Shown here in pieces: positions 1 through 6,254 of a stretch of DNA of 9,191 bases. Each line of letters starts with the position of its first letter. Position 1 is the first letter of the stretch. Source of the stretch: Deltaproteobacteria bacterium (lineage in GTDB: Bacteria; Desulfobacterota; UBA8473); the NCBI GenBank assembly GCA_030643245.1, contig DAOWME010000115.1, positions 1 to 9,191 on the forward strand. The letters are read 5' to 3'. Below the pieces are notes generated by a model. The model saw only the letters and a program-made list of their open reading frames with translations. It was not told where the DNA came from and did not search any database. The translations under genes and the position numbers were made by a program.

Positions 1-90
1 GATTTGTTCGATCTGAAAACACAAAACCACAGGAATAGTCTTACCTATTTCGAGGATTTTGTGTTTGAAGATCGGTCAAAGATGGCCTGA
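1..90 (+). CDS. possible 3' end of an upstream gene (partial, unrecognised)
   Basis: Frame 1 is open from the window edge to a TGA at 88-90. It encodes 29 residues that end in ...FEDFVFEDRSKMA; the other two plus frames stop early (positions 13 and 34). The reading is acidic and aromatic, plausible as a protein C-terminus, but I do not recognise a family. It runs in the same direction as the oxidoreductase genes and ends 110 bp before the beta-subunit start, so it could be the preceding gene of the same operon. An inverted repeat covers nearly the same bases, so the open frame could also be chance. Confidence 0.3.
   Translation, partial: DLFDLKTQNHRNSLTYFEDFVFEDRSKMA
3..80. repeat. long imperfect inverted repeat / nested hairpin
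   Basis: Bases 3-26 and 57-80 are reverse complements at 20 of 24 positions. They include a perfect 10-bp block (AAACACAAAA at 17-26 against TTTTGTGTTT at 57-66) and a 6-bp block (CGATCT at 9-14 against AGATCG at 69-74). The 30-base interval holds a second small stem (AATAG at 34-38, CTATT at 45-49). A transcript could fold into one long interrupted hairpin. There is no T-run after it, so it does not look like a classical intrinsic terminator. It may be a regulatory or mRNA-end element, or a by-product of coding sequence. Confidence 0.4.
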
Positions 91-200
91 AGATGAGATG
101 TACAAATGAGGAAGTTATTTCGGCCTCGCCCCTAAGGGTGTTCTGTATTTTGTTATTAGAGGAAGACGTACTTCAAAGGGAGGTAAGTAAGGGGAGAAAG

Positions 201-998
201 ATGGAAGATAACAACAAAGATTTGAGGAGGCTGATAAGCGGACGGCCAAAGTGCTTTATGATTGCAGGGTCACCCCTTTGCGCTGGTTGCCAACACGGAA
301 CAATATCGCGAATAATAGGAGAGGTGATAGATGACCTTGGGATTGTCGGGAAGACTATAGCTGTTGGCGGGGTCGGTTGCCACAGCATGCTTGTTATGTC
401 AGCATCGAAATTTGACCTTACTACGGCATTGCATGGACGAGCCCCGGCTCTAGGCACAGGAATAAAACGGGGGACTGATGGAAAAGCAATAGTATTTACC
501 CTTCAGGGCGATGGCGATCTGGCAGCCATTGGGATGGGTGATTTGATAAATGCTACGGTCCGTGGCGAGAAATTAACAACAATATTCTTTAACAATGCCG
601 GTTATGGCACAACCGGGGGGCAAATGGCTCCAACTACCCTAATCGGACAAACTACGACCACAACACCCAGTGGCAGGAGCCCTGATACCGGCGGGTTTCC
701 AATTCATGTTGCAGAACTCATGGCTGGTTTAGCAGGTGTTGCATATTCAGCCCGCTGTGCAGTAAATACCATCGCTCAATATAAACGTACCAAAAAGGCT
801 GTGAGAACCGCCTTTCAGAAGCAGATAGACAACATCGGCTACGGCTTTGTGGAAATTCTCTCCGCGTGTCCCCCCTTATTAAAGATGAGGCCGACAGATG
901 CGAGGAAATGGTTTGAAAAACATATGTTTGCCGAGTATCCCCTAGGTGAATTCAAGAACGTGGACGAAACAAAGATTCAGTATCAGGTAGAGACGTAA
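201..998 (+). CDS. 2-oxoacid:ferredoxin oxidoreductase, beta subunit (TPP-binding; VOR/KOR type)
   Basis: Thiamine-diphosphate subunit of a CoA-acylating 2-oxoacid:ferredoxin oxidoreductase, a cytosolic complex that decarboxylates a 2-oxoacid to acyl-CoA and reduces ferredoxin. The 265-aa product shows the family signatures in order: LCAGCQHG near residues 26-33, a GGVGCH block near 56-61, HGRA near 78-81, and the TPP/Mg motif starting GDGD at 103-106 and closing with NNAGYGTTGGQ from 131. I chose ATG 201 because GGGGAG ends 4 bases upstream and the family's conserved region (RPKCFMIAGSPLC) starts soon after. An in-frame ATG at 93 would add 36 residues unlike the family. The ferredoxin subunit gene follows after 42 bp. 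The substrate cannot be fixed from sequence; branched-chain 2-oxoacids (3-methyl-2-oxobutanoate) or 2-oxoglutarate are likeliest. Confidence 0.9.
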   Translation: MEDNNKDLRRLISGRPKCFMIAGSPLCAGCQHGTISRIIGEVIDDLGIVGKTIAVGGVGCHSMLVMSASKFDLTTALHGRAPALGTGIKRGTDGKAIVFTLQGDGDLAAIGMGDLINATVRGEKLTTIFFNNAGYGTTGGQMAPTTLIGQTTTTTPSGRSPDTGGFPIHVAELMAGLAGVAYSARCAVNTIAQYKRTKKAVRTAFQKQIDNIGYGFVEILSACPPLLKMRPTDARKWFEKHMFAEYPLGEFKNVDETKIQYQVET

Positions 999-1040
999 TA
1001 GTTGAGAACACAAAAGAAATGAACATGTTGGGGGGTAAAA

Positions 1041-1268
1041 ATGGAGAAGAAAAAGAAGGTTATAGAGGTTGAGATCAACAAAGAATTCTGCAAGGCGTGT
1101 TCATACTGTGTCGATTCGTGTCCCAAGGAATGTCTGGTCATGGGGGAAGAACTAAATAGTACTGGGTATAATTTTCCCGTTTTTGTGAACCAAGATGATT
1201 GTACCGGTTGTGGCGCCTGCGGTTTTCTGTGCCCAGACATAGCTATTGAGGTATACGAGGTACTTTGA
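1041..1268 (+). CDS. 2-oxoacid:ferredoxin oxidoreductase, delta (ferredoxin-like) subunit
   Basis: A 75-aa 2x[4Fe-4S] ferredoxin-domain protein that carries electrons from the TPP/CoA centre to free ferredoxin. Two complete cluster motifs are visible: CKACSYCVDSCP at residues 17-28 and CTGCGACGFLCP at 54-65, both CxxCxxCxxxCP. The lysine-rich start (MEKKKK) and the short spacer between motifs fit the KorD/VorD subunit rather than a free-standing ferredoxin. A G-rich stretch at 1030-1035 serves as ribosome site for ATG 1041. The gene sits between the beta (42 bp upstream) and alpha (76 bp downstream) genes, supporting one transcript. In many genomes the ferredoxin gene comes first and the order is D-A-B-C; here it is B-D-A-gap-C. 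Confidence 0.9.
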   Translation: MEKKKKVIEVEINKEFCKACSYCVDSCPKECLVMGEELNSTGYNFPVFVNQDDCTGCGACGFLCPDIAIEVYEVL

Positions 1269-1344
1269 GCCCTTCCTTCGGATATGGGAGAAGACAGAAA
1301 TGGATTCAAAGAGGATCTCTTACAACCTATAGGAGATATTAACG

Positions 1345-2415
1345 ATGGTCGAAAAGGCATTAATCAGTGGAAATGAAGCAATTGGTTATGGTGCCATCTA
1401 TGCAGACTGCACACACTATTTCGGTTATCCCATAACACCACAGAACGAGTTGATAGAATTTATGGCAAGAGAATTTCCAGAGCTCGGCAGGACCTTTGTA
1501 CAGGCTGAGAGCGAATTTGCCTCTATAAATATGGTTTGTGGAGCCGCTCTTACGGGTGTAAGGGCCATGACCTCCACAGCCAGCACCGCCTTTAGTCTGA
1601 TGCAGGAAGGGATTTCAGGGATCGCATCCATGGAATTGCCATGCGTCATCGTCGATGTGCAACGGGGAGGGCCTGGGGCCGGCAGCACACAGCATTCACA
1701 GATGGACTATCTCTTGGCAACACGCTGCGCCCACGGCGGGTACAAGAACATAGTTCTTGCCCCCTTCTCAGCACAAGAAGGGTTTGAGCTCACCCAACTT
1801 GCGTTTTACCTCGCCGACAAATATCGGATTCACGTGATTTTGTTGAGTGATGGCCTACTGGGACAGATGTACGAAAGCGTGGAACTCAAGAAACTTGAGT
1901 TTCCACCGCTGCCTGGAAAGGACTGGGCGATGAAGGGTTGTGCAGCCCACAATTATGAGCGGACTTTCATCCACAATGCACCCGGTATAATAGGTTCATA
2001 CTATGATTTTATGAAGCGTTCGAAGGAAAAGTATGAAAGGATAAAGGAGGAAGAGGTTCGTTATGAGACGTATGAAATAGAAGATGCGGACATAGTATTG
2101 GTCTCCTATGGCTCGACTGCCAGGGCGGCCATGGAGGCAATGTATCGAGCGCGCAAGGAAGGCATTAAGGCTGGACTTTTTCGTCCGATAACGCTTTGGC
2201 CATTTCCTCGCGAGGCAATTAACAAGATGACCGAAGATAAGAAGAATTTCCTCGTGGTGGAAGACTGCATGGGACAAATGATTGAAGATGTGGAACTGGC
2301 TGTTGAGGGGAATGCCGTAATTAACCTGGTTGGGTCCATGGATCGCAACCTACCAACGGGCAGCGGGATGATCCTTTCAAAAAAGGTTCTAGAAAAGATA
2401 AAGAGTTTTGGTTAG
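1345..2415 (+). CDS. vorB: 2-oxoacid:ferredoxin oxidoreductase, alpha subunit (VorB/KorA type)
   Basis: Alpha subunit (356 aa), combining the pyrimidine-binding domain I and domain II of the pyruvate/2-oxoacid:ferredoxin oxidoreductase family. Seen in order: GNEAIGYGAI at 9-18, the hallmark YPITPQNE at 28-35, an ESEFASIN helix at 55-62 that would place the TPP-activating glutamate, TSTAST at 76-81, QRGGPGAGSTQHSQMD at 106-121 near the CoA/substrate site, and domain II with LFRPITLWPFP at 278-288. YPITPQNE is typical of the branched-chain/2-oxoglutarate group; pyruvate enzymes usually carry a different loop. ATG 1345 has AGGAGA at 1331-1336, spacer 8. The gamma domain is not fused to the N-terminus, as it is in some KorA proteins, and is encoded separately at 2646. 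The symbol follows common annotation for this subgroup and is not proof of substrate. Confidence 0.9.
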   Translation: MVEKALISGNEAIGYGAIYADCTHYFGYPITPQNELIEFMAREFPELGRTFVQAESEFASINMVCGAALTGVRAMTSTASTAFSLMQEGISGIASMELPCVIVDVQRGGPGAGSTQHSQMDYLLATRCAHGGYKNIVLAPFSAQEGFELTQLAFYLADKYRIHVILLSDGLLGQMYESVELKKLEFPPLPGKDWAMKGCAAHNYERTFIHNAPGIIGSYYDFMKRSKEKYERIKEEEVRYETYEIEDADIVLVSYGSTARAAMEAMYRARKEGIKAGLFRPITLWPFPREAINKMTEDKKNFLVVEDCMGQMIEDVELAVEGNAVINLVGSMDRNLPTGSGMILSKKVLEKIKSFG

Positions 2416-2502
2416 ATGGATTGTCTAGGAAGACGATAACCCGGTTAAATTACCCGTAGACCCACGTCGGCGTATACAGACTATTTCGATGTTAATAAAT
2501 GT

Positions 2503-2561
2503 TTAGATGGTTTGGTTCGTTTAGTTTGTTAAGAGCGTAAGTAGCGAATTAAACCATCTTA
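2503..2561. repeat. imperfect hairpin in the alpha-gamma intergenic gap
   Basis: The 230 bp between the alpha stop (2415) and gamma start (2646) hold no gene. Bases 2503-2519 and 2545-2561 can pair over 17 positions: 14 Watson-Crick, two G-U wobbles (2514, 2515) and one mismatch, with a 25-base loop. The core is AGATGGTTT against AAACCATCT. AAACCATC recurs at 2569-2576, just past the right arm. No T-run follows on either strand, so an intrinsic terminator is unlikely. An RNA-processing or stability element that tunes gamma expression, or a remnant of a small palindromic repeat, fits better. Confidence 0.45.
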
Positions 2562-2611
2562 TCGGCCAAAACCATCAAAACGACAAAATGGGATTTCATA
2601 TACAATCAAGT

Positions 2612-2617
2612 TATAGT
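2612..2617 (+). promoter_or_regulatory. candidate -10 box upstream of the gamma-subunit gene
   Basis: TATAGT matches the sigma-70 -10 consensus at 5 of 6 positions and would start transcription about 20 bases before the gamma ATG, leaving room for its GAGGAG ribosome site (2634-2639). No convincing -35 box sits 16-18 bases upstream, so this is weak. It would explain why the gamma gene is separated from the other three subunits. Confidence 0.2.
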
Positions 2618-2645
2618 AGAATGGACCCTTTAAGAGGAGAGAGTA

Positions 2646-3200
2646 ATGCGAGAGGATAAGGGTAGAACATACAATGTTGCTATTGCCGGTTATGGAGGTC
2701 AGGGAGTCTTGACTATAGGATTATTGATAGCCAGAGCGGGACTCAAGGAGTTCAATCACGTGAGCTGGTTTCCAACATATGAGACCTGGCAGCGGGGCGG
2801 CAGGGTGTTTTGCGGCGTTGTGCTCTCTGACAACCAAGTCGTATCCCCCATTATTTCGGAACCGGAGGTCTTACTGGTACTTGATCAACCCGCTTTAGAT
2901 CTGTATGAGGACAGCTTGATCCCCGGTGGCATCCTGATCTTTAACAGCTCAATGGTGGGTAGAGATTTAAAGAGAGATGATGTACAGGCGGTACCTATCG
3001 CCGCTACAGAGCTGGCAAGAAAAATGGGGGCCGTTCAAGTCTCAAACCTGATATTGTTGGGCGTATATCTTAGGATGAAGAACGTACTCTCAATGGACTT
3101 AATAGAAAACACCTTGGAGGACACCTTACGAAAAGAGAAGAAAGATAAGCTGATACCTCTAAATAAGGAAGCCCTGAAATGTGGGTACGAACAAATTTGA
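2646..3200 (+). CDS. 2-oxoacid:ferredoxin oxidoreductase, gamma subunit
   Basis: A 184-aa gamma domain of the pyruvate/2-oxoacid:ferredoxin oxidoreductase family, which helps bind CoA and completes the alpha-beta-gamma-delta complex. It has the N-terminal GYGGQGV loop (15-21), the central FPTY...RGG segment (42-52), LVLDQP at 77-82 and the late SNLILLG motif (133-139). Length is normal for a free-standing gamma subunit. GAGGAG at 2634-2639 lies 6 bases before ATG 2646. The segment usually read as SYGPExRGG is here TYETWQRGG, so the usual G-P-E is lost. The gene is 230 bp from the alpha gene and may have its own promoter. The next gene lies on the opposite strand. Confidence 0.85.
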   Translation: MREDKGRTYNVAIAGYGGQGVLTIGLLIARAGLKEFNHVSWFPTYETWQRGGRVFCGVVLSDNQVVSPIISEPEVLLVLDQPALDLYEDSLIPGGILIFNSSMVGRDLKRDDVQAVPIAATELARKMGAVQVSNLILLGVYLRMKNVLSMDLIENTLEDTLRKEKKDKLIPLNKEALKCGYEQI

Positions 3201-3253
3201 GGGGCTATGATATGAAAGCTGTGGATACCTTGGGCATATCCTTTCTGAGTCCC

Positions 3254-3439
3254 TTATTCTTTTTTGGATTCTTCAGGCAGGACTCCGGAGGCTTCTGCCT
3301 CCCGGGCAGCCGTATCTGACTTCGCAGCCGCCTTTGCTGCTTTACTGGCCATTTTGTTTGCTTGCTTTTCAGCTTGCTCGGTAGTTTTTTCAGCCTTTGC
3401 CTTGATTTCCTCACCAACATCGTTGGGATCTGCCATCAT
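3254..3439 (-). CDS. Ala/Lys/Glu-rich small protein, downstream half of a split or coupled pair
   Basis: A 61-codon frame starting MMADPNDVGEEIKAKAEK and continuing as a charged, alanine-rich, probably helical sequence ending PEESKKE. It has no membrane segment or known motif. Its first four bases overlap the stop of the upstream frame (ATGA at 3436-3439), and GGGAG lies about 10 bases upstream of ATG, so termination-reinitiation is possible. Composition matches the upstream frame closely. Its frame stays open upstream of the ATG for ten more codons and reads KGAEDMMADPND, so one extra base in the preceding AAGGG would fuse the halves as ...AEMARGAEDMMADPND. I therefore lean to one frameshifted gene. 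A strong GGAGGC-TTCT-GCCTCC hairpin (3287-3302) sits in its 3' half. Function unknown. Confidence 0.45.
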   Translation of the reverse strand: MMADPNDVGEEIKAKAEKTTEQAEKQANKMASKAAKAAAKSDTAAREAEASGVLPEESKKE

Positions 3440-3648
3440 ATCTTCAGCTCCCTTGCCATTTCGGCAGTTTCAGTGGTTTCTTCGGCCTCTTTTACAGCGG
3501 CCAGTGCTTTTTTCCTGGCACTTTCAAGCGCATTCACAGCGGTCGCCATTTCAGATGCCTTGCCTCCTTCCGGCTCAGCATCAAGCTCAATGTCCTCGGC
3601 AGCCAGAACCATAACTACGACCGATAATAGAAAAAAAGTACTTCCCAT
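3436..3648 (-). CDS. putative exported Ala/Glu-rich protein, upstream half of a split or coupled pair
   Basis: A 70-codon frame that opens with a hydrophobic stretch (FFLLSVVVMVLAA, residues 5-17) resembling a signal peptide with possible cleavage after LAA. It then turns acidic (EDIELDAEPEGG) and becomes a heptad-like Ala/Glu/Lys helix (ARKKALAAVKEAEETTETAE). This suggests a small periplasmic or lipoprotein-like helical protein, but no family is recognised. Weaknesses: no Shine-Dalgarno sequence before ATG 3648, no positive charge ahead of the hydrophobic core, and the frame ends at ATGA where a similar second frame begins. It is divergent from the kinase/phosphatase gene at 3743 and shares a 94-bp upstream region with it. 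Opposite-strand frames over this stretch are judged to be shadows. Confidence 0.45.
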   Translation of the reverse strand: MGSTFFLLSVVVMVLAAEDIELDAEPEGGKASEMATAVNALESARKKALAAVKEAEETTETAEMARELKI

Positions 3649-3742
3649 GGGATTGCGGAAAGGGTCGACTACCTGATTGTCTTTTATGCGAAATGGAAGA
3701 AAGAGGGCTTGGTTCTAACTTCGGTAACAGTATCAAGAAGCC

Positions 3743-4966
3743 ATGCGAGAAGAGTTCTTATACATTATCATGGTTGGGCTTCCTGCTCGCGGAAAGAGCA
3801 CGATTGCCGGGAAGCTCAAGGAGAGTCTCAGACGGGACGGGATAGCTACCAGGATTTTCAACAACGGGGAGCTCAGGAGAAAACTCTCGAGAGAGGACAC
3901 CAATTATCCCGAATTCTTTGACCCGCGAAACAAGGTGGGCGCCGCCCTCCGCCAGCGATACGCCGTCATGAATTTGAACCACGCCAAAACGTTTATCAAT
4001 AAAGGCAAACGGAAACGGAAGGTGGCCATAATAGATGCAACAAATGTGAGTCCAAAACGACGCAAGATGCTTTCCACAGAACTGCCGGAAAAAAGGGTTC
4101 TCTTTATTGAGTGTATTAACAACGACAAGGAGATACTTGAGCAAAATATCAGGTACAAGGTTCAGACCCCGGAATTTGCCCCCCTTTCCGTGGACGAGGC
4201 GACCGCCAGCTTTAAAAAGAGGATTCAATACTACGAAGGAATATACAAGCCATTGAAGAAGGAACGGAATTTCATAAGAGTGGATTCGTTCAATTACAGG
4301 ATTCTCAAAGAGGAAGTGAATGGAGGTCTGCCGTTCGTCGACAGGATTCGCGATTTTCTAGTTACTCCTTTTATCAAGAACCTGTATCTCGTACGCCACG
4401 GAGAGACATATTACAACCTGGAAGACCGTATCGGTGGCGATTCGGAACTGACCCAAGAGGGGCACTCCCAAGCCGGCAAACTAAGGGATGTTTTCAGGAA
4501 CAAGAAAATCCCCCTCATCTTTACTTCCTCTTTGAAGCGTTCGGTCCAGACCGCCCTGCCGATCAAGAATGCTCAGCAAGAGTGCAAGATCTTGTCATTC
4601 AGCGAATTCAATGAGATCAATGCCGGGGTATGCGAAAGTATGACATATGACGAGATCCGCCAAAAAATGCAGGATGTGGCTACCGCAAGAAAACGGAACA
4701 AGTATTATTATGAGTATCCGCAGGGAGAGGGCTACGTATCGATGGAGGAGCGTATCGAGCGAGGCATAAAAAAGGTTCTATACCTCAGCAAACATTCGGA
4801 TAGTATTATGATGGTGGGCCATCGCGCTGTAAACAGGATGGTCCTTTCCTATTTTGTGTACAAGCGTAAAGAAGATGTCCCCTACATTTACGTACCCCAG
4901 GACTCTTACTATCACATAGTGATCAGCCAGAACAGGAAGGTCTTTCAACTGAAAAAGTTCGTATAA
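3743..4966 (+). CDS. bifunctional 6-phosphofructo-2-kinase / fructose-2,6-bisphosphatase (PFKFB-like)
   Basis: Predicted to make fructose 2,6-bisphosphate from fructose 6-phosphate and ATP (N-terminal kinase) and to hydrolyse it (C-terminal histidine phosphatase). Kinase features: Walker A GLPARGKST at 12-20, FNNGELRRKL at 39-48 (PFKFB FNVGEYRRE), R70 in the position of the fructose-6-P arginine, Walker-B-like IIDATNVS at 96-103, FIECINND at 121-128, and DEATASFKKRIQYYE at 151-165. Phosphatase features: LVRHGET at 216-222 with catalytic H219, RIGGDSELTQEG at 229-240, TSSLKRSVQTA at 261-271, NEINAGVCESMTYDEI at 290-305 with acid E291, YEYPQGEGY at 323-331 and second histidine H360 in GHRAVNR. 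At 407 aa it covers both domains and lacks the longer regulatory ends of animal isoforms. ATG 3743 is the only possible start after an in-frame TAA at 3726; its ribosome site is weak (AGAAG at 3736-3740). TATCAA at 3731 could even make the message nearly leaderless. Its 3' end overlaps manA. Confidence 0.85.
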   Translation: MREEFLYIIMVGLPARGKSTIAGKLKESLRRDGIATRIFNNGELRRKLSREDTNYPEFFDPRNKVGAALRQRYAVMNLNHAKTFINKGKRKRKVAIIDATNVSPKRRKMLSTELPEKRVLFIECINNDKEILEQNIRYKVQTPEFAPLSVDEATASFKKRIQYYEGIYKPLKKERNFIRVDSFNYRILKEEVNGGLPFVDRIRDFLVTPFIKNLYLVRHGETYYNLEDRIGGDSELTQEGHSQAGKLRDVFRNKKIPLIFTSSLKRSVQTALPIKNAQQECKILSFSEFNEINAGVCESMTYDEIRQKMQDVATARKRNKYYYEYPQGEGYVSMEERIERGIKKVLYLSKHSDSIMMVGHRAVNRMVLSYFVYKRKEDVPYIYVPQDSYYHIVISQNRKVFQLKKFV

Positions 4967-6230
4967 CTGACCTTACACCTGCAAGAACTTGGGTGGGAAC
5001 CGAAGCCTTGTAAAATGTTGCCTCACCCTCGATCCGGTACTGGGTCACCGTTGCCGGGACAAGGATGGATTTGCCCCTGGTTAGAGACAAAAGCTCGCCC
5101 GTGCCCAAGTCCTTGATACCAGCTTCTCCCTCTGTACAAATCAAGATTTCCACACTTCGATCTCGTGGACTGGTGAAAGACATCCCTTGATTTACTGAGA
5201 TGACGGACAGCAGGAATTCCTCTGCAGGGGTAAGGTACACGCTCTCACATGTCTCCCGCTTCACGGGTTTTATCTTCTCCACGGTTTCTGTCCTGAAATT
5301 TGCGATTTTTACTAGTTCGGAGAGATCGATATGTTTGGGGGTCAAGCCACATCTCAACACGTTGTCGGAGTTGGCCATCAGTTCAACAGCAACGCCTCCC
5401 AGATAGGCATGGAGATCGCCCGCCGGGAGATAAAGGGCTTCTCCCGGATTCAATTCCACCACATTCAGGTAAAGGGGTGAAAAGACGCCGATATCTCCAG
5501 GATACGCGCCATTGAGTTCGATCATCCAGCGAAATGCGACATCGTCGGTGGCGTATCTTTCTGCGAAAGTCACAGCTTCTGCCACAATCCGGTCCTGTTC
5601 CCCTTTGTCTATGGTCAAGAGGGAAGTAAAGAAACGCTTTAACCCATGAAGATCAGGCCTTTTCCTGAGGGTAGCGAGTTCATTTGAAAGGGGCGGGGGG
5701 GAGACCTTGTCCATGAGGCCCAGTATGTTTCCAATGGCGCGGAACCCTTTCAATGCTCGGAACCGCGTCAGGGCACAGATGATTTCGGGCTTATGATTTT
5801 CGTCTTTGTAGTTTCGATCTGGCGCTGTAAGGGGAATCCCAAGACCGTTTTCTCTGGCAAACCCCTCTCGAGCCTGTTGAAGGTTGGGATGGACCTGAAT
5901 GGATAATGGACTTGCTGCCGCCAAAATCTTGAATAGAAAGGGCAGCTTGTTCGAGAACTTTCCGGCAACGTCTTTCCCTAGAACCGGTTCGGGTCTATTC
6001 TCAATGATTTCAGCGAGCGACTTCCATTCCCCGTGGACACGGACTTCTGAAGGAGCTTTCGGGTGGGCACCCATCCACAGTTCCGCCATGGGCTTTTCCT
6101 CGCTTTGGGGCTGTCCAAGGAGGTCCTGGATCGCGGTTGTTGAGCCCCAGGCATATTCCTGCACAGGGTTTCTAAGGATGGCGATCCTTGGGGATGATTC
6201 TATCCCCTCATGGCTATGCGAGTCTGACAT
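4923..6230 (-). CDS. manA: mannose-6-phosphate isomerase, class I
   Basis: Zinc-dependent interconversion of mannose 6-phosphate and fructose 6-phosphate, linking glycolysis to GDP-mannose and polysaccharide synthesis. The 435-aa protein starts its core with LRNPVQEYAWGS (19-30) and has the type I metal ligands Q112 and H114 (IQVHP), E149 (HKPE) and H274 (LPAGDLHAYL). MANSDNVLRCGLTPKHID at 285-302 is diagnostic and carries the likely active-site arginine R293. A C-terminal cupin-like domain ends near FYKASVP (406-412). AGAGGA is 10 bases upstream of ATG 6230. It lies 24 bp after the flavodoxin gene on the same strand, so they are probably co-transcribed. The last ~14 codons are antisense to the end of the PFKFB-like gene, and the tail after residue 412 extends past the usual family end, suggesting the original stop was lost. 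Confidence 0.92.
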   Translation of the reverse strand: MSDSHSHEGIESSPRIAILRNPVQEYAWGSTTAIQDLLGQPQSEEKPMAELWMGAHPKAPSEVRVHGEWKSLAEIIENRPEPVLGKDVAGKFSNKLPFLFKILAAASPLSIQVHPNLQQAREGFARENGLGIPLTAPDRNYKDENHKPEIICALTRFRALKGFRAIGNILGLMDKVSPPPLSNELATLRKRPDLHGLKRFFTSLLTIDKGEQDRIVAEAVTFAERYATDDVAFRWMIELNGAYPGDIGVFSPLYLNVVELNPGEALYLPAGDLHAYLGGVAVELMANSDNVLRCGLTPKHIDLSELVKIANFRTETVEKIKPVKRETCESVYLTPAEEFLLSVISVNQGMSFTSPRDRSVEILICTEGEAGIKDLGTGELLSLTRGKSILVPATVTQYRIEGEATFYKASVPTQVLAGVRSVIRTFSVERPSCSG

Positions 6231-6254
6231 CTTCCGTCGTTCCTCTTGGGTTGT

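Noticed and set aside
93..200. N-terminal extension of the beta subunit from ATG 93
   Set aside because: The 36 added residues do not resemble the family, and ATG 201 has its own ribosome site right before the conserved region.
3224..3265. Possible terminator after the gamma gene (GGATA...TATCC then a late T-run)
   Set aside because: The stem is only 5 bp with an interrupted extension and the T-run is about 18 bases past it, too far for an intrinsic terminator.
3247..3285. GAGTCC...GGACTC inverted repeat at the end of the minus-strand small ORF
   Set aside because: Only 6-bp arms with a 27-base loop; expected by chance.
3264..3676. Two overlapping plus-strand ORFs rich in Ser, Ala and Phe
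   Set aside because: They are antisense readings of the Ala/Glu/Lys-rich minus-strand frames, which explains their odd composition; no ribosome site.
3758..4228. 156-codon minus-strand ORF
   Set aside because: Antisense to the kinase domain of the PFKFB-like gene, whose motifs are clear.
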